From: JALUUH01 sp964636675
Lineage (GTDB): Bacteria; Pseudomonadota; Gammaproteobacteria; S012-40
Direction: 5' to 3'
DNA length: 15,961 nucleotides
Assembly: GCA_964636675.1 (NCBI GenBank)
Contig: CAZWUO010000069.1
Span: forward strand, 1 to 15,961
The position numbers were made by a program, and so were the translations under genes. Shown in pieces: positions 15,140 through 15,961 of the stretch (the first letter of the stretch is position 1; each line of letters begins with the position of its first letter). The notes under the pieces were generated by a model that was not told the origin of the DNA, searched no databases, and saw only the letters and a list, made by a program, of their open reading frames with translations.

Positions 15140-15961
15140 ATGAGCACAGGCAAGGTTGTTCAAGTCATTGGCGCGGTAGTAGACGTAGAGTTTCCCCGTG
15201 ACAGTGTTCCTAAAGTATATCGCGCATTAAAACTCGATGAACTCGATTTGACGATGGAAGTGCAGCAGCAATTAGGCGATGGTATTGTGCGCTGTGTTGC
15301 GATGGGTTCCAGCGATGGTTTAAAACGTGGATTGTCAGTGGTTGATACAGGTGCCGCGATTAAAGTACCCGTGGGGCAAAAAACACTGGGTCGAATCATG
15401 GATGTTTTAGGCGAGCCTATTGATGAGAAGGGAGCCATTGGTGAAGAAGTAAAATGGGAAATTCACCGCAAAGCCCCAGCTTATGATGAATTGTTACCGA
15501 CTACCGAGCTGTTAGAAACCGGCATTAAAGTCATCGACTTGGTTTGCCCGTTTGCCAAGGGTGGTAAAGTGGGTTTATTTGGTGGTGCTGGAGTCGGTAA
15601 AACCGTCAACATGATGGAGCTTATCCGTAATATCGCTATCGAGCACAGCGGTTACTCCGTATTCGCAGGTGTTGGCGAGCGAACTCGTGAAGGCAACGAT
15701 TTTTATCATGAAATGACGGATTCTAATGTTATCGATAAGGTATCGTTAGTCTATGGCCAAATGAATGAGCCTCCCGGTAATAGATTACGTGTGGCGTTGA
15801 CAGGCTTGACCATGGCGGAATTTTTTCGTGATGAAGGTCGTGACGTATTATTCTTCGTTGATAATATTTACCGCTACACGCTTGCAGGTACCGAAGTATC
15901 TGCCTTGCTTGGACGTATGCCATCCGCGGTGGGTTATCAGCCAACGCTGGCTGAAGAAATG
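15140..15961 (+). CDS. atpD: F1Fo ATP synthase subunit beta, 3' end cut by the window
   Basis: Subunit beta holds the catalytic ATP-forming sites. The window contains its first 274 codons of about 460. It starts MSTGKVVQVIGAVVDVEFP, the N-terminal barrel. The catalytic domain has P-loop GGAGVGKT (148-155), the catalytic glutamate in GVGERTREGN (Glu180), and Walker B with VLFFVDNIYR (Asp241). The last visible segment is the near-invariant GRMPSAVGYQPTLAEEM. ATG at 15140 has AAGAGGA 7 nt upstream. It follows atpG after 85 bp, the longest gap inside the operon, which contains a stem-loop. The C-terminal domain and atpC lie beyond the window. Confidence 0.99.
   Translation, partial: MSTGKVVQVIGAVVDVEFPRDSVPKVYRALKLDELDLTMEVQQQLGDGIVRCVAMGSSDGLKRGLSVVDTGAAIKVPVGQKTLGRIMDVLGEPIDEKGAIGEEVKWEIHRKAPAYDELLPTTELLETGIKVIDLVCPFAKGGKVGLFGGAGVGKTVNMMELIRNIAIEHSGYSVFAGVGERTREGNDFYHEMTDSNVIDKVSLVYGQMNEPPGNRLRVALTGLTMAEFFRDEGRDVLFFVDNIYRYTLAGTEVSALLGRMPSAVGYQPTLAEEM

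Noticed and set aside
15160..15438. Open frame of 92 codons on the minus strand
   Set aside because: It is the antisense shadow of the highly conserved atpD.

Overview
The window is the origin-proximal housekeeping block of a gammaproteobacterium, and every sizeable open frame fits a known core gene. The gene order is dnaA (reverse strand), then on the forward strand rpmH, rnpA, yidD, yidC, mnmE, mnmG, rsmG, parA, parB and the F1Fo-ATP synthase genes. dnaA diverges from rpmH as in Pseudomonas-type and Legionella/Coxiella-type chromosomes. The presence of parAB between rsmG and the atp operon excludes the enteric arrangement. The sequence is moderately AT-rich (my estimate by eye, low 40s % GC), which leans towards a Legionellales-like or similar low-GC gammaproteobacterium. 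That placement is inference; I cannot run a phylogeny.

Layout. Positions 1-1224 hold the first 408 codons of dnaA on the minus strand, cut at the window edge within domain IV. Positions 1225-1400 are a 176-bp divergent promoter region with a good sigma70 promoter for rpmH and a weaker candidate for dnaA. From 1401 to 5270 rpmH, rnpA, yidD, yidC and mnmE are tightly packed: rnpA and yidD overlap, and mnmE starts on the base after the yidC stop. After a 107-bp gap, mnmG, rsmG, parA and parB follow from 5378 to 9647. A weak terminator-like hairpin and a strong promoter (TTGCGG, 17 bp, TATAAT) at 9702-9730 start the ATP synthase operon. Its order is an AtpZ-like small membrane protein, atpI, atpB, atpE, atpF, atpH, atpA, atpG and atpD. 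atpD is cut by the window end after 274 codons, so atpC is not seen.

How the genes work together. DnaA starts replication and ParA/ParB segregate the newly copied origin. RpmH, RnpA, MnmE/MnmG and RsmG serve translation (ribosomal protein, RNase P, tRNA wobble modification, 16S rRNA methylation). YidD and YidC insert membrane proteins, including by known biology the Fo c subunit encoded downstream.

I found no mobile element, CRISPR array, tRNA or rRNA gene, toxin-antitoxin pair, defence gene or foreign island. The points of interest are small: the compact divergent dnaA/rpmH control region without a consensus DnaA box, an AtpZ-like gene placed before atpI, a c-ring with Glu65/Ser66 but Trp32, and intercistronic RNA signals around atpE and between atpG and atpD. 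I see no evidence of a previously undescribed system.
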